A DNA stretch of 64,000 nt from Actinospineispora spinosispora DSM 44797 (GTDB lineage Bacteria; Actinomycetota; Actinomycetes; Mycobacteriales; Pseudonocardiaceae): assembly GCF_000429025.1 (NCBI RefSeq), contig NZ_KE386836.1, forward strand, positions 1-64,000, written 5' to 3'. The notes under the pieces were generated by a model. That model was not told the DNA's origin. It saw only the letters and a list, made by a program, of their open reading frames with translations, and ran no database searches. Made by a program: the position numbers and the translations under genes. Shown in pieces: positions 49,949-58,935 of the stretch; the first letter of the stretch is position 1; every line of letters begins with the position of its first letter.

Positions 49949-49965
49949 TTGTACGTCGCGTACAA
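49949..49965 (-). promoter_or_regulatory. Operator O1 of the DUF3556 array
   Basis: TTGTACGTCGCGTACAA is a perfect 7-3-7 inverted repeat and defines the motif best. CTGT and ACAG flank it, extending the symmetry. The array sites share the plus-strand pattern TTGTRYSYCRMRTAYAA. It lies between copy 1 and the DUF1508 gene. Confidence 0.7.
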
Positions 49966-50015
49966 CAGCTCGGTTCGCCGCTGTGCCACCGCACCCCAAG
50001 AGCCGCCTAATGCAA

Positions 50016-50198
50016 CTATTCGACGATGTCTTCGATCTTGGCGCCCTCGGCGGCACGTTGCACCGACTCGCATCCCTTGATGGCCGCCGCCTTGGTCTCG
50101 TAGGCTTCGCCCACGGCCACGACCTGGCTGTTTCCCGCTTTGAGCCGGAAACGGAACTTGCCAGCGCGGTCCTTGTACACCTCGAACTTGCCGGACAT
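50016..50198 (-). CDS. DUF1508 (YegP/UPF0339) family small protein
   Basis: 60 residues with the single beta-beta-alpha repeat of this family: KFEVYKDRAGKFRFRLKAGN followed by GEAYETKAAAIKGCESVQR. The Shine-Dalgarno GGAGGG just before the ATG at 50198 fixes the start. Function in bacteria is unknown; the fold suggests a small binding protein. It lies upstream of the DUF3556 array on the same strand, but operator O1 and a gap of over 200 bp separate them. Confidence 0.85.
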   Translation of the reverse strand: MSGKFEVYKDRAGKFRFRLKAGNSQVVAVGEAYETKAAAIKGCESVQRAAEGAKIEDIVE

Positions 50199-50210
50199 CT
50201 TGCCCTCCAA

Positions 50211-50373
50211 ATTGCTTGGTGGATCAAGTACGAGGCGGACACTAACGCCTCCGCTCCGTAGCGGCTAGCGCTGGCAATGCACCGATCAGTGGAATCGAGC
50301 CCCCTGGTTGCGCTGAGACGATCGCGTATGTGGCCGAGGCGCAGAGCTATGGGCCTCCGGCCATCACCGCGGT
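50211..50373. other. Intergenic gap, divergent promoters
   Basis: A 163-bp divergent region between the DUF1508 and DUF1772 genes. I see short GC-rich complementarities but no convincing operator. Confidence 0.35.
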
Positions 50374-50919
50374 GTGCTTGTGCACATGACGGAATCGCTG
50401 GCCGGGAGGCGCAAGATGGGCACGGGGCTGCAGGTACTGACGGTGGTGGCGCTACTCGGGAGCGCACTGAACGCCGGGATCTTCTACACGTTCTCCTCGT
50501 TCGTGATGCCTGGCTTCGCCAGGTTGACGCCCGAGCGTGGCATCGCGGCGATGCAGGCGGTCAACATCACCGCCGTCCGCGCACCCTTCATGTCGGTGCT
50601 GTTCGGAACGGCTCTGCTGTGTGTGGTCCTGGCGATCTGGTCGCTGACCTCGATCGGCTCGCCCTACTGGCTGTTCCTGCTGCTGGGCGCAGTGCTGTAC
50701 CTGGTCGGCACGATCGGCATGACGATCTTCCTGCACGTCCCGCTGAACGATGCGCTGGCCGTGATCGATCCCGCCGCACCGGACAGCGCGGCCCAGTGGG
50801 CCGACTACCAGTCCCGCTGGAACGCCTGGAACCACGTCCGCTGGCTGACCCCCCTGGCGGCCTCGGCCCTGTTCACCGCGGCCGCATTCGCCGGCCGAGT
50901 AGCCCCCACCACGACCTGA
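50374..50919 (+). CDS. DUF1772 (anthrone oxygenase-like) membrane protein
   Basis: Up to 181 residues, four predicted membrane helices, with the family pattern NAGIFYTFSSFVMPGFARL after helix 1 and a C-terminal YQSRWNAWNHVRWLTPLAA segment. Relatives include anthrone oxygenases and many uncharacterised bacterial proteins. GTG at 50374 or ATG at 50386 are both possible starts; the conserved part begins near the ATG at 50416. Monocistronic. Confidence 0.8.
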   Translation: MLVHMTESLAGRRKMGTGLQVLTVVALLGSALNAGIFYTFSSFVMPGFARLTPERGIAAMQAVNITAVRAPFMSVLFGTALLCVVLAIWSLTSIGSPYWLFLLLGAVLYLVGTIGMTIFLHVPLNDALAVIDPAAPDSAAQWADYQSRWNAWNHVRWLTPLAASALFTAAAFAGRVAPTTT

Positions 50920-51148
50920 GCGCCCACGCCCGCGCACATGCCGCTGGAACACCCTGCACACCTACATGCTGCGTCGCACACGTCCGGACATGTGCGACGC
51001 AGCACGTAGATGTGCAAAGTCGCCCTGGGGCGCACGCGCCAAGGCACTGGATGGCCAGCGGGGACACGCCCCGCAACCGCACCCCCCGAGACGCGTCAGC
51101 GGGGATAGGCCCGCAACCCCAGCGCGCTACGAGCCGACGGGACCACAG
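50920..51148. other. Convergent intergenic region
   Basis: A 229-bp gap between the DUF1772 gene and the leftward NTF2-like operon. It contains the 62-bp palindromic terminator (separate entry); the remaining 130 bp show no supported gene. Confidence 0.4.
50955..51016. terminator. 62-bp palindromic terminator, TGCGTCGCACA family
   Basis: Second copy of the element at 17843-17904: the same TGCACA/TGTGCA ends and an identical 32-bp core (50970-51001). Differences are confined to the segments between ends and core. These changes keep pairing here (CTACATGC with GCACGTAG), so this copy is the better-paired one. Lies between convergent genes. Confidence 0.8.
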
Positions 51149-51604
51149 TCACCCCACGAGCCTCCGCCGGAAGACGAACGGCCCCACCCCGGAACGCCAC
51201 CACGGCAACCACGAACGGGGCCGACGGAGAATGAGCGCCGCCACGAGACCGGGATCGAAGAACGAGTCGCGCCTGGTCACCATCCCGTCGGCGTCCAGCC
51301 ACAGCTTGTCCACCAGCGGAAGCCGAAGCCGAGAACCCCGCAGCGTCCCGCTCAGCGTCAGCTCGATGAACAGCAGATCGTCCCGACCGGCCCAGCTGTC
51401 CACGGAGCCACGCAGGTCCGGGACCAGTACGAGTAGCCTGCGCACTTCGTCGGCCCACGCCGCGCGACCGACGCTCGCCGGCACGAGCGGCTGGTTCAGT
51501 ACGACGTCCGAGGTGACCAGATCGTCCCAGGCGTGCGGGCCGGGCTTGTCCCATCCGGCGGCGAACCGATCCACCGCACTCCGATGCAGGTCCGTCGCGG
51601 TCAT
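51149..51604 (-). CDS. NTF2/SnoaL-like protein
   Basis: 151 residues with the NTF2-like fold: an N-terminal helix (HRSAVDRFAAGWDKPGPHAW), a strand-rich core and DGMVTRRDSFFDP as the last conserved strand. The C-terminus is Arg/Trp-rich and unusual. It overlaps the upstream NTF2-like gene (ATGA), so it is the last gene of the TetR-controlled operon. Possibly a polyketide cyclase-like or ligand-binding protein. Confidence 0.72.
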   Translation of the reverse strand: MTATDLHRSAVDRFAAGWDKPGPHAWDDLVTSDVVLNQPLVPASVGRAAWADEVRRLLVLVPDLRGSVDSWAGRDDLLFIELTLSGTLRGSRLRLPLVDKLWLDADGMVTRRDSFFDPGLVAALILRRPRSWLPWWRSGVGPFVFRRRLVG

Positions 51605-52038
51605 CGGTCGAGCAGGCCCAGCTGCTGCTGGGCGGACGCGATGTCCAGGTAGCTCCGCTTGCTCGCGACCTTCCCGTCGCGCAGCGTGAAGAAGTCACAG
51701 CCGGTGATGGTGAGCGGCTTCCCGGTGGGCTGGGCGACCAGGTCGCCGAAGGACAGCGGCACGGCGAGCGTCGCGGTGAGCGTGTACTCGGTGACGTAGC
51801 CGTCGGTGGTGGCGGTCAGCCGCTGGGTGTCGAACCGGATGTCCGGCCACACGGTGAGCAGTCCGACGATCGCCTCGCGTACCGCGTCCTTGCCGTGCAC
51901 GGCGGGCGCGCCGAGAAGGTGCAGGTGGAACGAGGTGTCCTCGGTGTGCAGCGCGAGGATCGCGTCGACGTCGTGGCTGCCCCACGCCTCGTCGTAGCGG
52001 GCGGAGAACTCCTCGACGGTGAGCTCGGTGGTCGTCAT
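51601..52038 (-). CDS. NTF2/SnoaL-like protein
   Basis: 145 residues. The SnoaL-type pattern is clear: FSARYDEAWGSHDVDAILAL at the N-terminus, then a hydrophobic core and GCDFFTLRDGKVASKRSYLD at the end. It could be a ketosteroid isomerase-like enzyme or a binding protein. Start at 52038 overlaps the stop of the membrane-protein gene (ATGA); an upstream extension is unsupported. Middle gene of the TetR operon. Confidence 0.8.
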   Translation of the reverse strand: MTTTELTVEEFSARYDEAWGSHDVDAILALHTEDTSFHLHLLGAPAVHGKDAVREAIVGLLTVWPDIRFDTQRLTATTDGYVTEYTLTATLAVPLSFGDLVAQPTGKPLTITGCDFFTLRDGKVASKRSYLDIASAQQQLGLLDR

Positions 52039-52448
52039 TGACGGACTCCTTGGTGGTCGGTTCGGATGCTGAGCTGGGTGAGCCGGGCGAACAACGCGGT
52101 GATGACGATCAACAGGACGGCTTCGACCGGGCCGACGAACGCCGGGTGCGACTTCCCGATGTCGACCACATGGCCGATCGCGTGCAGCCCGTTCCACAGC
52201 GCGGTGAGCGCGAGTGCCGGGCTGCGCCATGCGGAGAACCGGTCGGCGAGCAGGAGACCGGCGCCGAACGTCGCGGCACATGCGGCGAAGTCCCTGACCA
52301 GGTGATCGGTGCCCGGCTCGACCTCACCGGAGCCGAAGTTCGCCAGCACCACGGTGAACGAGTACGGATGGATCGCGGCCCACGCGGCGAGCAGGATGAA
52401 CGTCGCGCCGAGGCCGCGTAGGGTCAGCCGCCAGTGCCGGTCGGTCAT
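52035..52448 (-). CDS. Small four-helix membrane protein
   Basis: 137 residues with about four predicted membrane helices (roughly 10-32, 52-72, 78-95, 103-122). HxxHP- and His-containing segments (HAIGHVVDIGKSHPAF) lie between helices 3 and 4. The function is not recognised. First gene of a three-gene operon whose promoter is covered by a 25-bp TetR-like operator, divergent from the TetR gene. Confidence 0.7.
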   Translation of the reverse strand: MTDRHWRLTLRGLGATFILLAAWAAIHPYSFTVVLANFGSGEVEPGTDHLVRDFAACAATFGAGLLLADRFSAWRSPALALTALWNGLHAIGHVVDIGKSHPAFVGPVEAVLLIVITALFARLTQLSIRTDHQGVRQ

Positions 52449-52458
52449 CGTGTGCGAC

Positions 52459-52483
52459 CTCTCTTGTAATCGTTACAAGAGAG
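52459..52483. promoter_or_regulatory. 25-bp TetR operator
   Basis: A perfect 11-3-11 inverted repeat, CTCTCTTGTAA TCG and its complement, 10 bp upstream of the membrane-protein start and 42 bp upstream of the TetR gene. The inner TTGTAA/TTACAA resembles, but is not the same as, the DUF3556-array operator. Confidence 0.8.
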
Positions 52484-52525
52484 AGTAGGGCCGCATCGGG
52501 ACTTCGTGCAACCATTGGACGAAAT

Positions 52526-53164
52526 ATGGGGGTCGGGCGGATGGATCCGCGCAAGCGGCGCACCATGGACGCCTTGCTCAGGGCCGCTGAGCTGATCTTC
52601 AGCGAGCAGCCGGAGGACGAGGTCACGGTGGAGCAGATCGCCGAGCGGGCCGGTGTGGCGGTCGGCTCGATCTACAACCACTTCGGTTCGAAGGCGGGAC
52701 TGCGCGCGGCCGTCGTCGAGCAGGCGCTGGCCGCCGACCGGCGGCACATGGACCGCGCGTACGTCCCCGACCGCACGCCGATGCAGCAGATTCGCGCGGC
52801 CGGCGATGAGTACCTGGCGTTCTACCTGCGCAATCCGGAGTACTTCCGGATGCTCGCGTTCCCCGGCGAACCCGGCAGCTACGCGGCGGGCCACGAGCTG
52901 GCCGCGCGGCTGGCGGACGCGGTGGAGGAACAGAACGAGCGCCTGGTCGCCGCGGTGCGGGCGGGTGTCGAGATGGGCGAGCTGCGCACGGTCGATCCGG
53001 AGCAGACCGCGATCGTGCTGTGGGCGGCCTGGAACGGCGTGCTGAGTCTCGGCTGGCGCCCCGACCGTCTCCGCAGGGACGAGGCACAGCTACGGGAGCT
53101 GATCGAGACCGCGACCGACGCGGTGGCCTACGGCCTGCTGGCCCGTCCCATGTCCGAGCGGTAG
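52526..53164 (+). CDS. TetR family transcriptional regulator
   Basis: 212 residues. The HTH occupies about residues 15-65 (VEQIAERAGVAVGSIYNHFG), and a ligand-binding helical domain follows. It is divergent from a membrane protein plus two NTF2-like genes, with a perfect dyad between them. It probably represses both. ATG at 52526, with another at 52541. Confidence 0.9.
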   Translation: MGVGRMDPRKRRTMDALLRAAELIFSEQPEDEVTVEQIAERAGVAVGSIYNHFGSKAGLRAAVVEQALAADRRHMDRAYVPDRTPMQQIRAAGDEYLAFYLRNPEYFRMLAFPGEPGSYAAGHELAARLADAVEEQNERLVAAVRAGVEMGELRTVDPEQTAIVLWAAWNGVLSLGWRPDRLRRDEAQLRELIETATDAVAYGLLARPMSER

Positions 53165-53211
53165 GGCCGTTTTCGCTGTTCAGCGGTCAATATCAGGGAT
53201 AATCTCACTGG

Positions 53212-54537
53212 ATGATGAAGCACGGCGTTGTGCTCGGTGCCAGCATCGGTGGCCTGCTCGCGGCGCGTGTGCTGACCGAGTTCTGCGACCGGGTGACCGT
53301 CGTGGAGCGCGACGTGCTGCCCGGGATCGGGGCGAACCGCAGGGGAGTGCCCCAGGGCCGGCACGGGCACGCGCTGCTGCCGCGCGGCGCGCAGATCCTG
53401 GAGGAGCTGTTCCCCGGCGTCCTGGCCGACCTGGTCGCCGGTGGTGTCCCGGTGGTGACCGATCTGGCGCAGGTCCGGTTCGTGGTGGGCGGCCGTCTGT
53501 TCAGCCAGCGCGGGGAGGTGGCGGGGGATTACGCCTACGTGCCCAGCCGGCCGTATCTCGAAGGTCAGGTGAGGGCGCGCCTGCGAGCGCTGCCGGAGAT
53601 CGAGATCCGCGAGCGCTGCGAGGCCGTCGGACTTGCCGTGTCCGAAGGGCGGGACGCGGTGACCGGCGTGCGGGTCGTGCCCCACGGCGAGGCCGAGACG
53701 ACGCTGCCGGCGGACCTGGTCGTCGATGCGACCGGGCGCAGCGGCCGAGGTGCGGAGGCCTGGCTGCCGTCACTCGGCTACGAGCCGGCGCCCGTGGAAC
53801 GGCTGACGGTGGACCTCAAGTACGTCAGCCAGTGGCTCCGTTTCCCGCCAGGGGTGTCGTGGCCGGAGCTGCTCGTGCTGGTCGGTGCCGTGCCGGACCG
53901 GCCGACCGGCTTCGCCACCTTCGAGCAGGAGGGCGGTCGTAGGCTGCTGAGTGGGTTCGGTTTCGGCGAGCACGCTCCGCCCTCGGACCTGCCGGGTCTG
54001 CTGGAGTTCATCCGGACGCTGGCTCCGCCGGAGTTGTGTGCTGTGATCCGCGCCGCGACGCCGCTCGGTGAGCCCGCGACGCAGCGGTATTCGGGCAGTC
54101 TGCGCCGGCGGTACGAATGGCTGCGCCGGTTTCCCCGGGGTCTGCTCGTGTTCGGCGACGCGATCTGCAGCTTCAATCCGACCTACGGCCAGGGCATGAC
54201 GGTTGCCGCTCTGGAGGCGGTCGCGCTGCGCGACTGTCTCGCCCAGGGCGTCGACGGGCTGGCCCGCCGGTTCTTCCGGGCCGCCGCGAGACCGGTCGGT
54301 CTCGCCTGGACCATTGCTTATGGGCAGGATCTCAAGCTGACCGGGCGAGCGGGCGAGGTACCACTCAGCGCGAGGGCGGTGAACGTGTTCGCCGACCGGA
54401 TGCTCGCCGCCGCCCAGTGGGATCCGGTGGTGGCGGCGCAGTTCATGCGGGTCAACGGCTTTCTCGAGCCGCCTGCGCGGCTATTGCGGCCCGCGATCCT
54501 GGCACGCGCCCTGGCGGCGAATCTGCGCCGGCGTTAG
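53212..54537 (+). CDS. FAD-dependent monooxygenase-like protein
   Basis: 441 residues of the aromatic-hydroxylase/halogenase-like flavoprotein group. The N-terminal dinucleotide motif is VVLGASIGGLLAARVL. The GD motif is LVFGDAICSFNPTYGQGMTVAALEA. The active site is likely a hydroxylase, but no substrate is evident. It lies 47 bp after the TetR gene and upstream of the dnaK operon. It has its own promoter or shares that of tetR. Confidence 0.83.
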   Translation: MMKHGVVLGASIGGLLAARVLTEFCDRVTVVERDVLPGIGANRRGVPQGRHGHALLPRGAQILEELFPGVLADLVAGGVPVVTDLAQVRFVVGGRLFSQRGEVAGDYAYVPSRPYLEGQVRARLRALPEIEIRERCEAVGLAVSEGRDAVTGVRVVPHGEAETTLPADLVVDATGRSGRGAEAWLPSLGYEPAPVERLTVDLKYVSQWLRFPPGVSWPELLVLVGAVPDRPTGFATFEQEGGRRLLSGFGFGEHAPPSDLPGLLEFIRTLAPPELCAVIRAATPLGEPATQRYSGSLRRRYEWLRRFPRGLLVFGDAICSFNPTYGQGMTVAALEAVALRDCLAQGVDGLARRFFRAAARPVGLAWTIAYGQDLKLTGRAGEVPLSARAVNVFADRMLAAAQWDPVVAAQFMRVNGFLEPPARLLRPAILARALAANLRRR

Positions 54538-54584
54538 ACGCGCGGGAACAAGTTCGGAGCCCCCGCCGTTGTCCAGTCAGCAAG

Positions 54585-54650
54585 GTTGAGTGCAGGTGGC
54601 TCAAGGGCCGAGAAATCGGTACGCTTAGACTTGAGCGCAGCTCGCTCAAG
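54585..54650 (+). promoter_or_regulatory. Two HspR HAIR operators upstream of dnaK
   Basis: The downstream HAIR is an exact 7-7-7 inverted repeat: CTTGAGC (54630-54636), 7 bp, GCTCAAG (54644-54650). A second, slightly degenerate HAIR, GTTGAGT-7-GCTCAAG, lies at 54585-54605. Both fall within 95 bp of the dnaK start, so HspR, encoded at the end of this operon, represses its own operon (known for actinobacteria). Confidence 0.9.
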
Positions 54651-54678
54651 GCAACTCATAGTATGGAGGACAACCACC

Positions 54679-56550
54679 ATGGCTCGTGCGGTCGGAATCG
54701 ACCTCGGGACCACCAACTCCGTCGTCTCCGTCCTCGAAGGTGGCGAGCCGACGGTCATCGCGAACTCCGAGGGTTCGCGCACCACCCCCTCCGTCGTCGC
54801 GTTCGCGCGCAACGGTGAGGTGCTCGTCGGGCAGTCGGCGAAGAACCAGGCAGTGACCAACGTCGACCGGACCATCCGGTCCGTGAAGCGACACGTCGGC
54901 ACCGACTGGTCCACCGATGACATCGACGGCAAGAAGTACTCGGCGCAGGAGATCAGCGCCCGCGTGCTGCAGAAGCTCAAGCGCGACGCCGAGGCGTACC
55001 TGGGCGAAGAGGTCACGGACGCGGTCGTCACCGTGCCGGCCTACTTCGAGGACGCCCAGCGTCAGGCCACGAAGGAAGCCGGCCAGATCGCCGGGCTGAA
55101 CGTGCTGCGCATCGTCAACGAGCCGACCGCCGCCGCGCTGGCCTACGGGCTGGACAAGGGCGACAAGGAGCAGACGATCCTGGTGTTCGACCTCGGTGGT
55201 GGCACGTTCGACGTGTCGCTGCTGGAGATCGGCGAGGGCGTCGTCGAGGTCAAGGCCACCAACGGTGACAACCACCTCGGCGGTGACGACTGGGACGAGC
55301 GGATCATCAGCTGGCTGGTCGACAAGTTCAAGAACGCCCAGGGCATCGACCTGACCAAGGACAAGATGGCCCTGCAGCGGCTGCGTGAGGCCGCCGAGAA
55401 GGCGAAGATCGAGCTGTCCAGCAGCTCCAGCGCCACGATCAACCTGCCGTACATCACGGTCGACGCGGACAAGAACCCGCTGTTCCTCGACGAGACGCTG
55501 TCCCGTGCCGAGTTCCAGCGCATCACGTCCGACCTGCTCGACCGCACCCGCGCCCCGTTCAACCAGGTCGTGAAGGACGCCGGCATCTCCGTCGGCTCGA
55601 TCGACCACGTGGTCCTGGTCGGCGGTTCCACCCGCATGCCCGCCGTCACCGAGCTGGTCAAGGAGCTCACCGGCGGCAAGGAGCCCAACAAGGGCGTCAA
55701 CCCGGACGAGGTCGTGGCCGTCGGTGCCGCACTGCAGGCCGGTGTGCTTCGCGGTGAGGTCAAGGACGTCCTGCTGCTCGACGTCACCCCGCTGTCCCTC
55801 GGCATCGAGACCAAGGGCGGCGTGATGACCAAGCTCATCGAGCGCAACACCACGATCCCGACGAAGCGCTCCGAGATCTTCACGACGGCTGACGACAACC
55901 AGCCCTCGGTGCAGATTCAGGTGTTCCAGGGTGAGCGGGAGATCGCGGCCTACAACAAGAAGCTCGGCATGTTCGAGCTGACCGGTCTGCCGCCCGCACC
56001 GCGTGGCGTCCCGCAGATCGAGGTGTCCTTCGACATCGACGCGAACGGCATCGTGCACGTGTCCGCCAAGGACCTGGGCACGGGCAAGGAGCAGTCGATG
56101 CAGATCACCGGTGGTTCCGCCCTGGGCAAGGACGAGATCGACCGGATGATGCGTGAGGCCGAGCAGCACGCCGAGGAGGACAAGAAGCGGCGCGAGGAGG
56201 CCGAGGTTCGCAACCAGGCCGAGACGCTCGTCTACCAGACGGAGAAGTTCGTCAAGGACAACGACGAGAAGCTGCCCGCCGACGTCAAGGAGGGCGTCAA
56301 CTCCGCTCTCGGCGAGGCGCAGGAGGCGCTCAAGGGCACCGACACCGCGGCGATCAAGTCCGCGATGGAGAAGCTCGCCACCGAGTCGCAGAAGCTGGGT
56401 TCGGCGCTGTACCAGCAGCCGGGTGCCGAGGGTGACGCCGCCGCTGCCGGTGGTGCCGCGGGCGCCGACGCCGGTAAGGACGCCGGAGCGGACGACGTGG
56501 TCGACGCCGAGATCGTGGACGAGGACGACAAGGACAAGGACAAGAAGTGA
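54679..56550 (+). CDS. dnaK: Molecular chaperone DnaK (Hsp70)
   Basis: 623 residues, normal for actinobacterial Hsp70. The ATPase domain (1-360) begins [18 protein letters not shown] and contains [17 protein letters not shown]; the substrate-binding domain follows, with [13 protein letters not shown] near 385. The tail is rich in Ala, Gly and Asp, ending in repeated DKDKD. The ATG at 54679 follows GGAGG at 54665-54669. First gene of dnaK-grpE-dnaJ-hspR. Confidence 0.98.
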   Translation: MARAVGIDLGTTNSVVSVLEGGEPTVIANSEGSRTTPSVVAFARNGEVLVGQSAKNQAVTNVDRTIRSVKRHVGTDWSTDDIDGKKYSAQEISARVLQKLKRDAEAYLGEEVTDAVVTVPAYFEDAQRQATKEAGQIAGLNVLRIVNEPTAAALAYGLDKGDKEQTILVFDLGGGTFDVSLLEIGEGVVEVKATNGDNHLGGDDWDERIISWLVDKFKNAQGIDLTKDKMALQRLREAAEKAKIELSSSSSATINLPYITVDADKNPLFLDETLSRAEFQRITSDLLDRTRAPFNQVVKDAGISVGSIDHVVLVGGSTRMPAVTELVKELTGGKEPNKGVNPDEVVAVGAALQAGVLRGEVKDVLLLDVTPLSLGIETKGGVMTKLIERNTTIPTKRSEIFTTADDNQPSVQIQVFQGEREIAAYNKKLGMFELTGLPPAPRGVPQIEVSFDIDANGIVHVSAKDLGTGKEQSMQITGGSALGKDEIDRMMREAEQHAEEDKKRREEAEVRNQAETLVYQTEKFVKDNDEKLPADVKEGVNSALGEAQEALKGTDTAAIKSAMEKLATESQKLGSALYQQPGAEGDAAAAGGAAGADAGKDAGADDVVDAEIVDEDDKDKDKK

Positions 56551-57254
56551 GCGAGCGCTACGAAGGACCGGGCGACCGGTCCGCAACCAGCCCGGGTGAG
56601 CCCGAGCCGGTCGTGGTGCGAGACCGGCGTCGGATCGATCCGTTGACCGGCGAGGTCCGGGAACCGGCGGGTGCTCAGGCGCCAGCCGGGGACCAGCCGT
56701 CGACCGAGCCCTCGGACGAGCCGGTTGTCGAGGCCGAGGTGGTCGCCGATCCGTCGGAGGCCAAGCTCGCGGAGCTGACCGCTCAGCTCGACGAGCGCAC
56801 CGCGGACCTGCAGCGGGTCAGCGCCGAGTACGCCAACTACCGGCGTCGCTCGGACCGCGACCGCGACGCGCTCGTCGTGTCGGCCAAGGCCAAGCTGGCG
56901 GGTGAGCTGCTCACCGTCCTGGACGACGTGGCTCGCGCGGAGCAGCACGGTGATCTCACCGGGCCGTTCAAGGCGGTGGCCGACAAGCTGGTCAGCACGC
57001 TGACCAGCGCCGGTCTCACCCCGTTCGGGGCGCAGGGCGACGAGTTCGACCCGTCCGTGCACGAGGCGGTGCAGCACAGCGCGGCCGACGACCTGGGCTC
57101 CGGTCCGACGGTCACGGTGGTCGACGCGGTGCTGCGCCAGGGGTATCGGCTCGGGGATCGTGTCCTGCGGCCGGCGATGGTGGTCGTCATCGACCGCAAC
57201 GCGCCGGTCCTGGACGCCCCACCTGACACCGGAGCACCTGACGAAGACAACTGA
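56547..57254 (+). CDS. grpE: Nucleotide exchange factor GrpE
   Basis: 235 residues. A long charged N-terminal extension of about 70 residues precedes the coiled-coil and the beta-rich head with [20 protein letters not shown] and [11 protein letters not shown]. It releases ADP from DnaK. GTG start overlaps the dnaK stop by 4 bp (GTGA), so translation is coupled. Confidence 0.96.
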   Translation: MSERYEGPGDRSATSPGEPEPVVVRDRRRIDPLTGEVREPAGAQAPAGDQPSTEPSDEPVVEAEVVADPSEAKLAELTAQLDERTADLQRVSAEYANYRRRSDRDRDALVVSAKAKLAGELLTVLDDVARAEQHGDLTGPFKAVADKLVSTLTSAGLTPFGAQGDEFDPSVHEAVQHSAADDLGSGPTVTVVDAVLRQGYRLGDRVLRPAMVVVIDRNAPVLDAPPDTGAPDEDN

Positions 57255-57281
57255 TCAACGTGAGCGGAGAGGAGGCGCCCG

Positions 57282-58490
57282 GTGACTGAACGGGAATGGA
57301 TCGAGAAGGATTTCTACAAGGAGCTGGGTGTCTCCTCCGAGGCGACGGCCGACGAGATCAAGAAGGCGTACCGCAAGCTGGCTCGCACGCTGCACCCGGA
57401 CAAGAACCCGGGTGACGCCAAGGCCGAGGCCAGGTTCAAGGCGGTCGGCGAGGCGTACAGCGTCCTGTCCGACACCGAGAAGCGGCGCCAGTACGACGAG
57501 ACACGCAAGCTGTTCGCGTCCGGCGGGGCAGGTGGTTTCCCCGGGGGTTTCGGCAGTGGGTACTCCGGCGGTGGATCCGGTGGCTTCAACAGCAGTGACT
57601 TCGATCTGAACGACCTGCTGAACCGGACCCGCGCCGGCCAGGGAGCTGGTGGCGCCGGTGCCGGCGGGCTCGGCGGTCTGTTCGGTGACCTGTTCGGCAG
57701 TGGAGCCCGGGCCGGCGGTACCCGACCGTCCAGCCAGTCCCGGCGCGGCGCGGACGTGGAGAGCGAGATCAGTCTCGGCTTCGGTGACGCGGTGCGCGGC
57801 GCGACCGTGGCGCTGCGGCTGACCAGCCCGGCCCGCTGCGAGAGCTGCGGTGGCACCGGTGCGAAGGTCGGCAGCACGCCCCGGACCTGCCCGACGTGTT
57901 CCGGCGTCGGTCTGGTCACCCGCAACCAGGGTGCGTTCGCGTTCTCCGAGCCGTGCCGCGACTGCCGTGGCACCGGCCGCATCATCGACGACCCGTGCCC
58001 GGAGTGCGGTGGCGACGGCATCAGCCCGCGCACCCGCACGCTGAACGTGCGCATCCCGGCCGGGGTGACGGACGGCAAGCGCATCCGGATCAAAGGTCAG
58101 GGCGAACCGGGTCGTGGCGGTGCACCCGCCGGTGACCTGTACGTCGTGGTGCACGTGACGGCCGACAAGCTGTTCGGCCGGTCCGAGCGCAACAGCGACG
58201 ACCTGACGCTCAAGGTGCCGGTCACCTACCCGGAGCTGGCGCTCGGCGCGAGCCTCACAGTGCCGACGCTGGACGGGAAGGTCACGCTCAAGGTGCCAGC
58301 CGGCACGTCGAGCGGCCGGACGTTCCGGGTTCGTGGGCGCGGTGTGCAGAAGTCCACCGGCGCGAACGGTGACCTGCTGGTCACGGTCGAGGTCGCGGTC
58401 CCTTCCGAGCTCGACGAGGAGGCAACGGCCGCGCTGAAGAATTACGCTGAGTCGACGAAGTCCTTCGATCCGAGGGCAGGGTTGTTGTGA
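57282..58490 (+). CDS. dnaJ: Co-chaperone DnaJ (Hsp40)
   Basis: 402 residues with all type-I DnaJ parts: J domain with HPD (LHPDKNPGD), a Gly/Phe-rich region (about 85-155), four CxxCxGxG zinc modules (CESCGGTG, CPTCSGVG, CRDCRGTG, CPECGGDG) and the C-terminal substrate domains. It stimulates DnaK ATPase. GTG start 27 bp after grpE with GGAGGCG upstream. Its TGA shares its A with the ATG of hspR. Confidence 0.96.
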   Translation: MTEREWIEKDFYKELGVSSEATADEIKKAYRKLARTLHPDKNPGDAKAEARFKAVGEAYSVLSDTEKRRQYDETRKLFASGGAGGFPGGFGSGYSGGGSGGFNSSDFDLNDLLNRTRAGQGAGGAGAGGLGGLFGDLFGSGARAGGTRPSSQSRRGADVESEISLGFGDAVRGATVALRLTSPARCESCGGTGAKVGSTPRTCPTCSGVGLVTRNQGAFAFSEPCRDCRGTGRIIDDPCPECGGDGISPRTRTLNVRIPAGVTDGKRIRIKGQGEPGRGGAPAGDLYVVVHVTADKLFGRSERNSDDLTLKVPVTYPELALGASLTVPTLDGKVTLKVPAGTSSGRTFRVRGRGVQKSTGANGDLLVTVEVAVPSELDEEATAALKNYAESTKSFDPRAGLL

Positions 58491-58930
58491 TGGATCACGA
58501 CCGCTCGGTGCCGGGCCTCCCGCCCGGAACCGACCTGGACAGTCCGATCTTCGTGATCTCGGTGGCGGCCGAGCTGGCTGGATTGCACGCTCAGACGCTG
58601 CGCGGCTACGACCGGCTGGGGCTCGTCAGCCCCGGCCGGTCCGCCGGCGGCGGCCGTCGATACTCCGCGCGCGACATCGCTCTGCTGCGCGAGGTCCAGC
58701 GCCTGTCCCAGGACGAGGGCGTCAACCTGGCCGGGGTGAAGCGCATCATCGACCTGGAACGCACGGTCGACGGGCTGCGCGAGCAGATCAGCACCCTGAT
58801 GGACCAGCTGGCCGAGGCCCAGGCGGCAGCCGCGCAGACCGCGGCGACGGTCCACGCCTCCTACCGCCGCGACCTGGTCCCGGTACACCGCCAAACCGCG
58901 ATAGCGATCTGGCGCCCCAAACCCAAGTAA
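58490..58930 (+). CDS. hspR: Heat-shock repressor HspR (MerR family)
   Basis: 146 residues. The MerR-like HTH signature is SVAAELAGLHAQTLRGYDRLGL, followed by a GRRYSARDIALLREVQRL wing/helix and a coiled-coil. HspR binds the HAIR operators upstream of dnaK with DnaK as co-repressor (known in Streptomyces and mycobacteria). The ATG at 58490 shares a base with the dnaJ stop. It ends 18 bp before the stop of the convergent CbiX-ferredoxin gene. clpB, sometimes next in this operon, is not here. Confidence 0.95.
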   Translation: MDHDRSVPGLPPGTDLDSPIFVISVAAELAGLHAQTLRGYDRLGLVSPGRSAGGGRRYSARDIALLREVQRLSQDEGVNLAGVKRIIDLERTVDGLREQISTLMDQLAEAQAAAAQTAATVHASYRRDLVPVHRQTAIAIWRPKPK

Positions 58931-58935
58931 CCCCG

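Noticed and set aside
50277-51689. 470-codon plus-strand frame
   Set aside because: It runs through the DUF1772 gene out of frame, then through a terminator palindrome, then antisense to the NTF2-like genes. No homology pattern.
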